NCBI GenBank assembly: GCA_903881205.1
Contig: CAIRSC010000077.1
Location: forward strand, 1 to 14,663
DNA: 14,663 nucleotides
Direction: 5' to 3'
Source of the DNA: an uncultured bacterium
GTDB lineage: Bacteria > Patescibacteriota > Minisyncoccia > Phycocordibacterales > UBA2100
Position numbers and translations under genes: made by a program. Shown piece after piece: positions 1 through 5,338 of this stretch (its first letter is position 1; the number at the start of each line of letters is the position of its first letter). The notes under the pieces are model-generated. The model had not been told where the DNA came from, searched no databases, and saw only the letters and a program-made list of their open reading frames with translations.

Positions 1-14
1 CCAAGTGAGTGAGC

Positions 15-38
15 GAAATGAAAATGAATTTTCATTTC
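15..38. repeat. AT-rich inverted repeat downstream of the split-barrel gene
   Basis: Bases 15-25 (GAAATGAAAAT) are perfectly complementary to 28-38, with two bases between them. On both sides lies a (C/T)GAGC word (10-14 and 39-43). It sits about 35 bases past the stop of the minus-strand gene ending at 74. There is no T-run after it on the minus strand, so it is not a convincing intrinsic terminator. The same words, AATTTTC and CGAGCG, recur in the element at 1308-1418, which suggests a dispersed intergenic repeat family. Confidence 0.6.
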
Positions 39-73
39 CGAGCGAAGGCAGGTTATATAAATATTTCATATTT

Positions 74-535
74 CTATAATGTAATTTCCTTGCGAGAAGT
101 TTTCGGATCAATTTCAAAATCCTCCCGCAGCGACACCCACATACGCTCCGGTGTCGCTTTGTAAATGCGTTTCGGACTTCCACCTATAAATTCATTAGTA
201 CTTGGGACAGGTTTCCCCTTACTGCTGTACACATACGTAGCGGCAGCATCGATCTCGGACTCTTCTGATAGTTCAATTGCTCGTGCCTTCACATAGATCC
301 CGCTTGCCTTCAGTAGCTCATCCTGAGCATCGAACAGAGAAATGAATATGGAGGGATTCACACGAATATTCTTAGAGTGTTCGGTGTCGGAGAACGACGT
401 CCAATAACAGTTATAGTTGTCGTCCCACGCCGCCGTAACGGGAGTACTGCGCGGCTGACCATCGTCAGCAACGGTAGCAAGCGTTGCGATCGGTGAACGC
501 TTGAGTATTTCTTGTGCTCTCTGGGATCGGTCCAT
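74..535 (-). CDS. Pyridoxamine 5'-phosphate oxidase-like (FMN split-barrel) protein
   Basis: A 153-residue soluble protein of the flavin-reductase/PNPOx-like split-barrel superfamily. The N-terminal segment ATLATVADDGQPRSTPV (about 19-33) is the typical first beta-hairpin with a small residue and T/S-rich FMN phosphate contact. The segment WTSFSDTEHSKNIRVNP (45-61) matches the second conserved strand and helix of general-stress FMN-binding proteins. Members bind FMN or F420 and reduce or oxidise small molecules; the substrate here cannot be read from sequence, and true PdxH activity is not implied because the C-terminal PdxH dimerisation signature is not seen. It starts with ATG three bases after the pheS stop codon and ends in TAG, so it is probably co-transcribed with pheS. 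No Shine-Dalgarno precedes it. Family assignment is fairly secure, function is not. Confidence 0.8.
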   Translation of the reverse strand: MDRSQRAQEILKRSPIATLATVADDGQPRSTPVTAAWDDNYNCYWTSFSDTEHSKNIRVNPSIFISLFDAQDELLKASGIYVKARAIELSEESEIDAAATYVYSSKGKPVPSTNEFIGGSPKRIYKATPERMWVSLREDFEIDPKTSRKEITL

Positions 536-538
536 ACA

Positions 539-1270
539 TTAAAATTGATTGATGAAGCGCAGATCGGCAGAGTGCATGAGACGTACATCGTCGATGCCCC
601 AGCGAAGCATCGCAAGACGATCGAGTCCCATACCGAATGCAAATCCGCGGTATTTCTCCGCATCGATCCCCGCATTACGCAAGACATTGGGATGCACCAT
701 GCCGGCACCCATCATCTCGATCCACTTGTCGCGCAGCTTCAGCGGCACATTGTCGCCTACCAGACGCATATCCACTTCGACCGACGGCTCCGTGAACGGG
801 AAAAAGCTCGGGCGGAAACGGATCTCGACCGAAGCTCCCTTGAAGAGATCTTTGAAGAATCGCGCGAGCGTACCTTTGAGGTGCGCCATGGTGATATCTT
901 CTCCGACCGCGAGCCCTTCGATCTGGAAGAACTGCGCCTCGTGCGTCATATCGGTCGCCTCATTGCGGAATGCTCTGCCCGGCACAATGATCCGATACGG
1001 CGGCATCACGCCTTTTTTCATCTGGGCCTCCATGTATCGCACCTGCACGGGAGATGTGTGCGTGCGAAGCACCGAGCCGGCAGCATCCTTGATAAAGAAG
1101 GTATCCTGCATATCACGCGCGGGATGATCCTTGGGTACATTGAGCGCGTCGAAGTTGTACCACTCGGTCTCGAGCAGCGGACCCTCGGCAAACGCAAATC
1201 CCATATCGAAAAAGATGCGATTGGCCTCGCGGATGAGCGACGATATTGGATGCATGTGCCCTTCGTTCAT
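539..1270 (-). CDS. pheS: Phenylalanyl-tRNA synthetase alpha subunit, catalytic core only
   Basis: Class II aminoacyl-tRNA synthetase subunit that activates phenylalanine with ATP; it normally works as an alpha2beta2 tetramer with PheT. From ATG 1270 the protein has 243 residues against about 330-350 in most bacteria. Motif 1 starts at once (HPISSLI), then NFDALNVPKDHPARD (39-53), motif 2 (RIIVPGRAFRNE with FQIEGL, about 93-120), RFRPSFFPFTEPS (151-163), HPNVLRNAGI and motif 3 GFAFGMGLDRLAMLRWGI (209-226). The catalytic domain is complete. The N-terminal coiled coil that grips tRNA is absent: upstream in-frame codons give a low-complexity stretch unlike it, and a stop follows at 1367-1369. 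An in-frame TTG at 1276 is a weaker start choice because the TATACT box at 1278-1283 would touch it. PheT is not in this window, and the next gene downstream is an unrelated split-barrel protein. Confidence 0.93.
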   Translation of the reverse strand: MNEGHMHPISSLIREANRIFFDMGFAFAEGPLLETEWYNFDALNVPKDHPARDMQDTFFIKDAAGSVLRTHTSPVQVRYMEAQMKKGVMPPYRIIVPGRAFRNEATDMTHEAQFFQIEGLAVGEDITMAHLKGTLARFFKDLFKGASVEIRFRPSFFPFTEPSVEVDMRLVGDNVPLKLRDKWIEMMGAGMVHPNVLRNAGIDAEKYRGFAFGMGLDRLAMLRWGIDDVRLMHSADLRFINQF

Positions 1271-1277
1271 TGGCAAC

Positions 1278-1283
1278 AGTATA
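1278..1283 (-). promoter_or_regulatory. Predicted -10 box of pheS (TATACT), leaderless type
   Basis: TATACT read on the minus strand, seven bases before the pheS ATG at 1270. With normal sigma70-type geometry the transcript would begin at or within about one base of the start codon. No good -35 is seen 16-18 bases upstream, and there is no Shine-Dalgarno. Confidence 0.6.
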
Positions 1284-1312
1284 GCCTTTGAGTCCCAGCG
1301 GAGGAAGCGAGC

Positions 1313-1403
1313 GGGTATCCCTCCGGAGAGCCTCGCGGAGGCCGACGGGCCGAGCGGAAAGAATTTTCAGCAGAAAATTACTGTGCTCTCCGGAGGGATA
1401 CCC
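1313..1403. mobile_element. MITE-like 91-bp element with 18-bp terminal inverted repeats
   Basis: The left end 1313-1330 (GGGTATCCCTCCGGAGAG) is the exact reverse complement of 1386-1403. The element is bracketed by direct repeats CGAGC at 1308-1312 and 1404-1408, immediately outside the inverted repeats, as a 5-bp target duplication would be. Inside are two smaller hairpins, GCCTC/GAGGC at 1330-1342 and AATTTTC/GAAAATT at 1362-1379. It has no coding capacity. It lies in the divergent spacer between pheS and the glycosyltransferase, beside both promoters. GAGCG-like words are common in this DNA, so the direct repeat could be chance. A structured regulatory RNA or a bidirectional transcription barrier is the alternative. 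Confidence 0.45.
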
Positions 1404-1418
1404 CGAGCGCAATTTTCA

Positions 1419-1427
1419 TGGTATAAT
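1419..1427 (+). promoter_or_regulatory. Extended -10 promoter of the glycosyltransferase unit
   Basis: TGGTATAAT is a perfect extended -10 (TGnTATAAT). The hexamer 1422-1427 ends 16 bases before ATG 1444, giving a leader of about ten bases without Shine-Dalgarno. No -35 is recognisable, as expected for extended -10 promoters. It supports the start at 1444 over the longer upstream reading frame. Confidence 0.75.
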
Positions 1428-1443
1428 ATTACCTCACCACATT

Positions 1444-2673
1444 ATGGGAATCGGCGCAATAATTACCTTCACACTCCTCTTTATCTCGATCTACTTCGAG
1501 GTCTTTTTGCTTATGGCCTTTTTGCAGCATCGTTTTTCGCGCATACCCGCGCACAAACAGGCAGCGCCACACCCCCTGCCGCACGTCGCCATTATCGTCC
1601 CCTGCTACAACGAATCAGAAACAGTGCGAGGCACCGTGAATTCGCTTCTGGCGCTCAACTATCCGAAAGAGTTGTTGGAGCTATTGATCGTTGATGACGG
1701 TTCGACCGACAATACACTTGAGATCGTACAGGAGTTCAAGACCGATTCTCGCGTCCGTATCTTTACGAAGCCCAATGGCGGCAAGCACACTGCGATGAAT
1801 CTCGGGCTACAGAATACGAGCGCCGAATTTATTGGCTGCCTCGACGCGGATTCGAGCGTAGCGTCTGATGCATTACTCAAGGTGATCCCCGTCTTCAACA
1901 ATGCGCGTGTCGCTGCGGTCACCCCGTGCATTCTCGTGCGCGAACCCGACACGATGCTGCAGCACATGCAAAATGTGGAGTATCGTCTGAGCATATTCAA
2001 CCGCTTTATCCTTGCGGCGATTGGATCAGCATTCATCACCCCCGGACCCTTCTCATTTTTCCGCGCTGCTGTCGTACGAAAGCTCGGCGGCTGGCGGTAT
2101 GCGCACTCGACCGAGGACATGGAAATGGCGCTTCGCATGCAAAAAGACGGCTGGCTGATCGCCAACGCGCCCAATGCGATCGTGCATACATCGACGCCTC
2201 GCACACTACGCGCACTCTTCAAACAGCGCGTGCGTTGGACATACGGCTGGCTGCGCAATGCGATCGACTACCGCGGCATGTTTGGTAATGGAACATACGG
2301 CAATCTCAGTATCATCGTGCTCCCCTCCGCAATCTTCTCCATCTTCGCCGGCATATACTTCTTCGCGCGCATCATGTATGGCGCCGTGAGGGCGAGTATC
2401 TCTCTGGTGCGCCGCATCGAGTACGGCGGCATCCATATGCCGTCGTCCTTCGATCTTTTCTACGTGAACACGAGCGCGGTACTCTTCGTGGTGTATGTAA
2501 GTATTGCGTTGATCTTGCTTCTGATTTCGCTCGGATCGCTGATCGGCACCGGTTCAAAGAAGCCGCCGCTCTCTACGCCGCTCTTCCTGCTCCTGTATAG
2601 CTTTCTCACGCCGCTCTGGCTCGGTGCGGCGGTAGTGCGCGCAATATTCAAAACTGGTGTAAGCTGGCGATAA
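1444..2673 (+). CDS. Membrane-bound family 2 glycosyltransferase, processive type
   Basis: A 409-residue inner-membrane enzyme expected to add sugars from a nucleotide-sugar donor to an extracellular or lipid-linked glycan, like cellulose, hyaluronan or poly-N-acetylglucosamine synthases. One membrane helix (about 3-27) precedes the GT-A domain that begins at HVAIIVPCYNESE (47-59). Catalytic signatures are all present: VDDGSTD (83-89), DAD (134-136), STED (222-225) and QRVRW (261-265), the D,D,D,Q(R)xRW set of processive beta-glycosyltransferases. About three further helices follow (286-310, 342-366, 378-400). The reading frame stays open upstream to 1288, but that part crosses the inverted-repeat element and the promoter, so ATG 1444 is chosen. 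The next gene starts two bases after its TAA. Donor and product cannot be told from sequence. Confidence 0.9.
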   Translation: MGIGAIITFTLLFISIYFEVFLLMAFLQHRFSRIPAHKQAAPHPLPHVAIIVPCYNESETVRGTVNSLLALNYPKELLELLIVDDGSTDNTLEIVQEFKTDSRVRIFTKPNGGKHTAMNLGLQNTSAEFIGCLDADSSVASDALLKVIPVFNNARVAAVTPCILVREPDTMLQHMQNVEYRLSIFNRFILAAIGSAFITPGPFSFFRAAVVRKLGGWRYAHSTEDMEMALRMQKDGWLIANAPNAIVHTSTPRTLRALFKQRVRWTYGWLRNAIDYRGMFGNGTYGNLSIIVLPSAIFSIFAGIYFFARIMYGAVRASISLVRRIEYGGIHMPSSFDLFYVNTSAVLFVVYVSIALILLLISLGSLIGTGSKKPPLSTPLFLLLYSFLTPLWLGAAVVRAIFKTGVSWR

Positions 2674-2675
2674 TT

Positions 2676-3377
2676 ATGGAACCAGTAGTCAACACGCGCA
2701 CTGCCCGTTGGGGCAGCTATATAGTGGCATTTCTCATCACAGCCATCATCTTTGCGACGGCGGTGTATGCCTCAAATTATTTCAATAACAAACGCATCGC
2801 CGACGTGCAGGCCACGCAGGATAATATATCGATCGACATCCTGTCGCTCGAGACGCAATTCGATCTGCTCGCGGAGCACTCATGCGAAGACATCAGTGAG
2901 AACTCGGTACTCTCGACCGAGATCCAGCCGCTTGCCAGCCGTCTCTCGTACCTCGAGACGCAGCAGGGAGTGAATCAGGATGAGCTCACCCGCCTGAAGC
3001 GGTATTACACCTTGCTCCAGATCAAGGACCTCCTGCTCATGCAGCAGGTGGCCAACAAGTGCAATCTGAAACCGGTCAATATCCTCTACTTCTACTCCAA
3101 CAAGGGCGACTGCACCGATTGCGAGAAGCAGGGCTATGCACTGACCGGACTCTCGGAAAAATATCCGACGCTGCGCGTGTATTCATTCGACTATAATATC
3201 GGCCTTGCTGCGCTCCAGACACTCGTGGACATCCACGACGTGAAGAATCAGCTGCCAGCCCTCGTGATCAACAATAAGGTGTATTACGGGCTGCACACTA
3301 TGGACGACATCGAGAAGATCGCCCCGGCACTGCTCAAACTCGCGACCAGCACCGCCACATCTACAAAAGTTCGCTAG
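2676..3377 (+). CDS. Membrane-anchored thioredoxin-like protein with CTDC motif
   Basis: A 233-residue protein with one N-terminal membrane helix (about 13-33), a helical/coiled-coil stalk (about 38-125), and a C-terminal thioredoxin-like domain. That domain has VNILYFYSNKGDCTDCEKQG (134-153): a beta strand followed by a CxxC pair, C146 and C149, in the right place for the active site. QLPALVI (192-198) supplies the expected cis-proline (P194) before the next strand. Two extra cysteines, C70 and C129, lie in the stalk and could form or exchange disulfides. Orientation should put the CxxC domain outside the cytoplasm. It begins two bases after the glycosyltransferase stop, so the two are surely co-transcribed and perhaps coupled. 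Redox role is inferred from the motif; the family as a whole is not one I can name. Confidence 0.75.
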   Translation: MEPVVNTRTARWGSYIVAFLITAIIFATAVYASNYFNNKRIADVQATQDNISIDILSLETQFDLLAEHSCEDISENSVLSTEIQPLASRLSYLETQQGVNQDELTRLKRYYTLLQIKDLLLMQQVANKCNLKPVNILYFYSNKGDCTDCEKQGYALTGLSEKYPTLRVYSFDYNIGLAALQTLVDIHDVKNQLPALVINNKVYYGLHTMDDIEKIAPALLKLATSTATSTKVR

Positions 3378-3392
3378 AAAACAATATTCGTA

Positions 3393-3398
3393 TATAAT
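3393..3398 (+). promoter_or_regulatory. Predicted -10 box of tRNA-Thr (TATAAT)
   Basis: Perfect TATAAT hexamer, 17 bases before the mature tRNA 5' end, just after the stop of the preceding gene. It would give a 5' leader of about ten bases for RNase P removal. The -35 region (TTCGCT at 3370-3375) is poor. Confidence 0.65.
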
Positions 3399-3415
3399 CG
3401 TTCAGTTCGTGAGAT

Positions 3416-3488
3416 GCCGCTTTAGCTCAGTTGGTAGAGCAACTCTTTTGTAAAGAGAAGGTCCCCAGTTCAAGTCTGGGAAGCGGCT
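3416..3488 (+). tRNA. trnT: tRNA-Thr (anticodon UGU)
   Basis: A complete cloverleaf: acceptor GCCGCTT/AAGCGGC (3416-3422 with 3481-3487), D arm GCTC/GAGC (3425-3428 with 3437-3440) with the AGTTGGTA loop, anticodon stem 3442-3446/3454-3458, loop TTTGTAA with anticodon TGT (3449-3451), five-base variable loop, T arm CCCAG/CTGGG (3464-3468 with 3476-3480) with TTCAAGT. It reads ACA and, with U34 wobble, possibly other ACN codons. The discriminator is U73 (3488), and 3'-CCA is not encoded (CCG follows), so a CCA-adding enzyme is required. Pair 27-43 is an A.A mismatch. The next gene converges on it from the opposite strand only six bases away. Confidence 0.96.
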
Positions 3489-3494
3489 CCGAAG

Positions 3495-3902
3495 TTATTC
3501 AGTGCCAGGAGAAGTAGTGTCGCGCGAATCACGCATTGCGTGATCGTTCATCTGGCGAAGGAATTCCGATCGTGATTCGCGTCGTTCGAAGCGATGCTTA
3601 TGCGATACGAAATCGGCGAGGCGATGCGCCTGTCGTTCAAGTGTGCGTGCAAGCATCGCGGTCCCCAGTGCTATTTCGTGGACCAAGAGGCGCGTCATAT
3701 ACACTACCGCCGGCGGAACGCGTTGTGCTTCGGCACGCGCAAGATCGAGCAAGGCCTTCACGCGCAATGCGGCAACATCGGCTTGTGTACGAACTCTCGC
3801 CGGGACCATTGCACGATCGTGCCGCACTTCCCAGTATTTGATACCGAAAAGCGCTGCGATGCCGATAATTGAGCCGAAGAAAAATACTGCGGCGAATACC
3901 AT
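3495..3902 (-). CDS. Small single-pass membrane protein, last gene of the rpsB-tsf unit
   Basis: A 135-residue protein I do not assign to a named family. A hydrophobic helix fills residues 2-20, starting right after the initiator Met, and is followed by a charged, mostly helical cytoplasmic-type domain rich in Arg, Ala and His. The region HRLADFVSHKHRFERRESRS (about 92-111) is strongly basic and could contact RNA or lipid head groups. ATG 3902 lies six bases after the tsf stop, so it should be translated from the tsf message. There is no Shine-Dalgarno. Its 3' end faces tRNA-Thr tail to tail, with six bases between. An 8-bp palindrome (3528-3544) lies in its last codons. Coding status is supported by the clean frame and tight operon spacing. 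Confidence 0.7.
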   Translation of the reverse strand: MVFAAVFFFGSIIGIAALFGIKYWEVRHDRAMVPARVRTQADVAALRVKALLDLARAEAQRVPPAVVYMTRLLVHEIALGTAMLARTLERQAHRLADFVSHKHRFERRESRSEFLRQMNDHAMRDSRDTTSPGTE

Positions 3903-3908
3903 ACGAGA

Positions 3909-4493
3909 TTATTTGACCGAAAGGCGCTCGAAGCGGGTGATCTCGATCTTTTCTCCGAATTTCTGTACCCCGGTCGAAATGAGTTCGCCTACGGTCACAT
4001 CACCATTCTTCACGAATGGCTGCTCCATGAGGACCTTGTCGGCGAGGAAGCTGTCGAGCTTGCCCTGTATCGCCTTCTCGCGCATTGCATCAGGCACATT
4101 GGCGGCTTCTTTAGTGAATACTTCTTTGGCAGCGCGTAGATCGCTTTCCTGCACCTCTTCACGTGATTTGAATTGCGGTGCCATTGCAGCCACATGCATC
4201 GCGATGTCGCGTGCCAGTTTTACGAATTCCTCGTTCTTGGCAACGAAATCGGTCTCACACGAGAGGACCACCGCGCCTACGACAGCACCTCCGGCGTGTG
4301 TGTACGCCGCAGCAACGCCCGCACCGAGTTCACGGTCGGACTTTTTGTTGGCGATCATGGCCGATGATTTGCGCAGCAATACCTTTGCCTTTTCGATGTC
4401 GCCTCCCGCTTCTTCGAGTGCCTTCTTGCACTGCATGATCGAGACCGAAGTCTCGTCACGAAGGGCCTTGATCATGTCGGTGGTGATTTCCAT
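3909..4493 (-). CDS. tsf: Translation elongation factor Ts, short form
   Basis: Guanine nucleotide exchange factor for EF-Tu in the cytoplasm. The N-terminal UBA-like domain is clear (ITTDMIKALRDETSVSIMQC, residues 3-22, then KKALEEAGGDIEKA). The EF-Tu contact motif TDFV sits at 81-84 within SCETDFVAKNEEF; these residues push into the EF-Tu G domain to release Mg and GDP. At 194 residues it resembles the short Thermus-type EF-Ts rather than the 283-residue E. coli form, lacking the second half of the core and the coiled-coil insertion; short forms work as dimers in Thermus. It follows rpsB, the usual bacterial order, after a 61-base spacer with its own TATAAT and a hairpin. Start ATG 4493, stop TAA. 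Confidence 0.96.
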   Translation of the reverse strand: MEITTDMIKALRDETSVSIMQCKKALEEAGGDIEKAKVLLRKSSAMIANKKSDRELGAGVAAAYTHAGGAVVGAVVLSCETDFVAKNEEFVKLARDIAMHVAAMAPQFKSREEVQESDLRAAKEVFTKEAANVPDAMREKAIQGKLDSFLADKVLMEQPFVKNGDVTVGELISTGVQKFGEKIEITRFERLSVK

Positions 4494-4517
4494 AGTGAAA
4501 AACTAGATTGGTAGAGT

Positions 4518-4544
4518 GATACTCGCGCAGATGCGCTGAGTATC
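4518..4544 (-). promoter_or_regulatory. Hairpin in the tsf 5' leader
   Basis: GATACTCGCGC (4518-4528) pairs with GCGC-T-GAGTATC (4533-4544), 11 base pairs with one bulged base and a four-base loop. It lies between rpsB and tsf, a few bases past the TATAAT at 4546-4551, so a transcript from that box would begin in or beside it. There is no adjacent T-run, which argues against a simple terminator. A processing site, a stabilising 5' structure or a translational control element in the rpsB-tsf message are all possible. Confidence 0.55.
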
Positions 4545-4545
4545 G

Positions 4546-4551
4546 ATTATA
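4546..4551 (-). promoter_or_regulatory. Predicted internal -10 box for tsf (TATAAT)
   Basis: Perfect TATAAT on the minus strand, starting three bases after the rpsB stop codon and 52 bases before the tsf ATG. No clear -35 (it would fall inside the rpsB 3' end). Could let tsf and the membrane protein be transcribed apart from rpsB. Confidence 0.45.
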
Positions 4552-4554
4552 GCA

Positions 4555-5271
4555 TTACGCCTGTGCGGGAGCCTTCGGTGCGTCGATCTTCGCCTTCTTG
4601 CCATCCTGATACGCATCGGCGATCGCTTCAGCGACGAGGCGGATGGAGCGCACGGATGTGTCGTTGGCAGGAATCGGATATTGCACAAGATTGAAATCGC
4701 AATCCGATGACGAAAGACCGATGACCGGAATCTTGAGCTGGTTGGCTTCGAGCACCGCGGTGTTCTCATGACGAGAGTCAATGACGAACAATGCTGCAGG
4801 AAGTTCAGTCATAGTGACGAGACCGCCGAAGCGAGCGAGCAACTCTTCAATCTGACGATCGATGAGGAGGCGCTCCTTTTTGGTGTACTTCTCGAGCTCA
4901 CCAGATTCACGCTCCTTCATGCGCTTGTCGAGCAGATCGAGTCGCTTGCGGATATTCTTGAAATTGGTGAGTGTGCCGCCGATCCAGCGTCCTGCGACGT
5001 ACGGAGCTCCAGCGCGCTCTGCCTCTTCTTTGACCGTGGTGATAGCCTCGTGCTTGCCGCCGACGAAGAGGACCTGCTTGCCGGAAGCGGCAACGGCCGT
5101 GACGAATGCTTTGGCGGTCTCAAGGCTCTTTTCGGTGAGCTCAAGGTCGAAAATGTCGGTGCGGTCTTTGGTACCAAAAAGGAATGGTGAGGCTGTTGGG
5201 TGACGGCGTGCACGCGGAAAACCGAAGTGCGAGCCGGCCTCGAACAATGTTGAGATATCTGTTTGTGACAT
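4555..5271 (-). CDS. rpsB: 30S ribosomal protein uS2
   Basis: A 238-residue small-subunit protein that binds the 30S platform near h26 and, in many bacteria, helps anchor S1 close to the mRNA exit. Family signatures are present: LFEAGSHFGFPRARRHP near the N-terminus (9-25), VLFVGGKHEA (67-76), APYVAGRWIGGTLTNFKNIR (88-107), and the late segment VIDSRHENTAVLEANQLKIP (158-177). The start is ATG 5271, which gives the usual MSxxD(I)xxLxEAG beginning. The frame stays open upstream to 5433, but that 54-residue extension is Arg-rich, overlaps the prfA 3' end and has no counterpart in the family. It lies 67 bases downstream of prfA. The C-terminus ends in a short Ala/Lys/Pro tail. Stop TAA. Confidence 0.96.
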   Translation of the reverse strand: MSQTDISTLFEAGSHFGFPRARRHPTASPFLFGTKDRTDIFDLELTEKSLETAKAFVTAVAASGKQVLFVGGKHEAITTVKEEAERAGAPYVAGRWIGGTLTNFKNIRKRLDLLDKRMKERESGELEKYTKKERLLIDRQIEELLARFGGLVTMTELPAALFVIDSRHENTAVLEANQLKIPVIGLSSSDCDFNLVQYPIPANDTSVRSIRLVAEAIADAYQDGKKAKIDAPKAPAQA

Positions 5272-5278
5272 GTTGTAT

Positions 5279-5284
5279 ATGCTA
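5279..5284 (-). promoter_or_regulatory. Possible weak -10 box of rpsB (TAGCAT)
   Basis: TAGCAT, four of six consensus bases, seven bases before the rpsB ATG. Its spacing equals that of the stronger boxes in this window, which is the only reason to list it; on its own the match is weak. Read-through from prfA could supply rpsB as well. Confidence 0.3.
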
Positions 5285-5338
5285 AGTCCGACCCAAACTA
5301 TTTCAGCTGGGCGGAAGAGCTCGATGATACTACCAAAC

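Noticed and set aside
512..1291. 259-residue plus-strand open frame across pheS
   Set aside because: It lies antisense to pheS, whose catalytic motifs are intact. The translation is rich in His and Arg with no family resemblance; such shadows are expected in GC-rich coding DNA.
1288..1443. 52-residue N-terminal extension of the glycosyltransferase
   Set aside because: It would be encoded by the inverted-repeat element and the TGGTATAAT promoter, and has no similarity to glycosyltransferase N-termini. ATG 1444 directly starts the first membrane helix.
3528..3544. Palindrome ATCACGCA/TGCGTGAT as a terminator between tRNA-Thr and the convergent gene
   Set aside because: It has a one-base centre, no T-run on either strand, and encodes ordinary residues near the end of the small membrane protein.
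3643..4506. 287-residue plus-strand open frame opposite tsf and the small membrane protein
   Set aside because: It covers tsf antisense; composition is Ser/Ala/Thr-rich and low complexity, and no promoter or family signal supports it.
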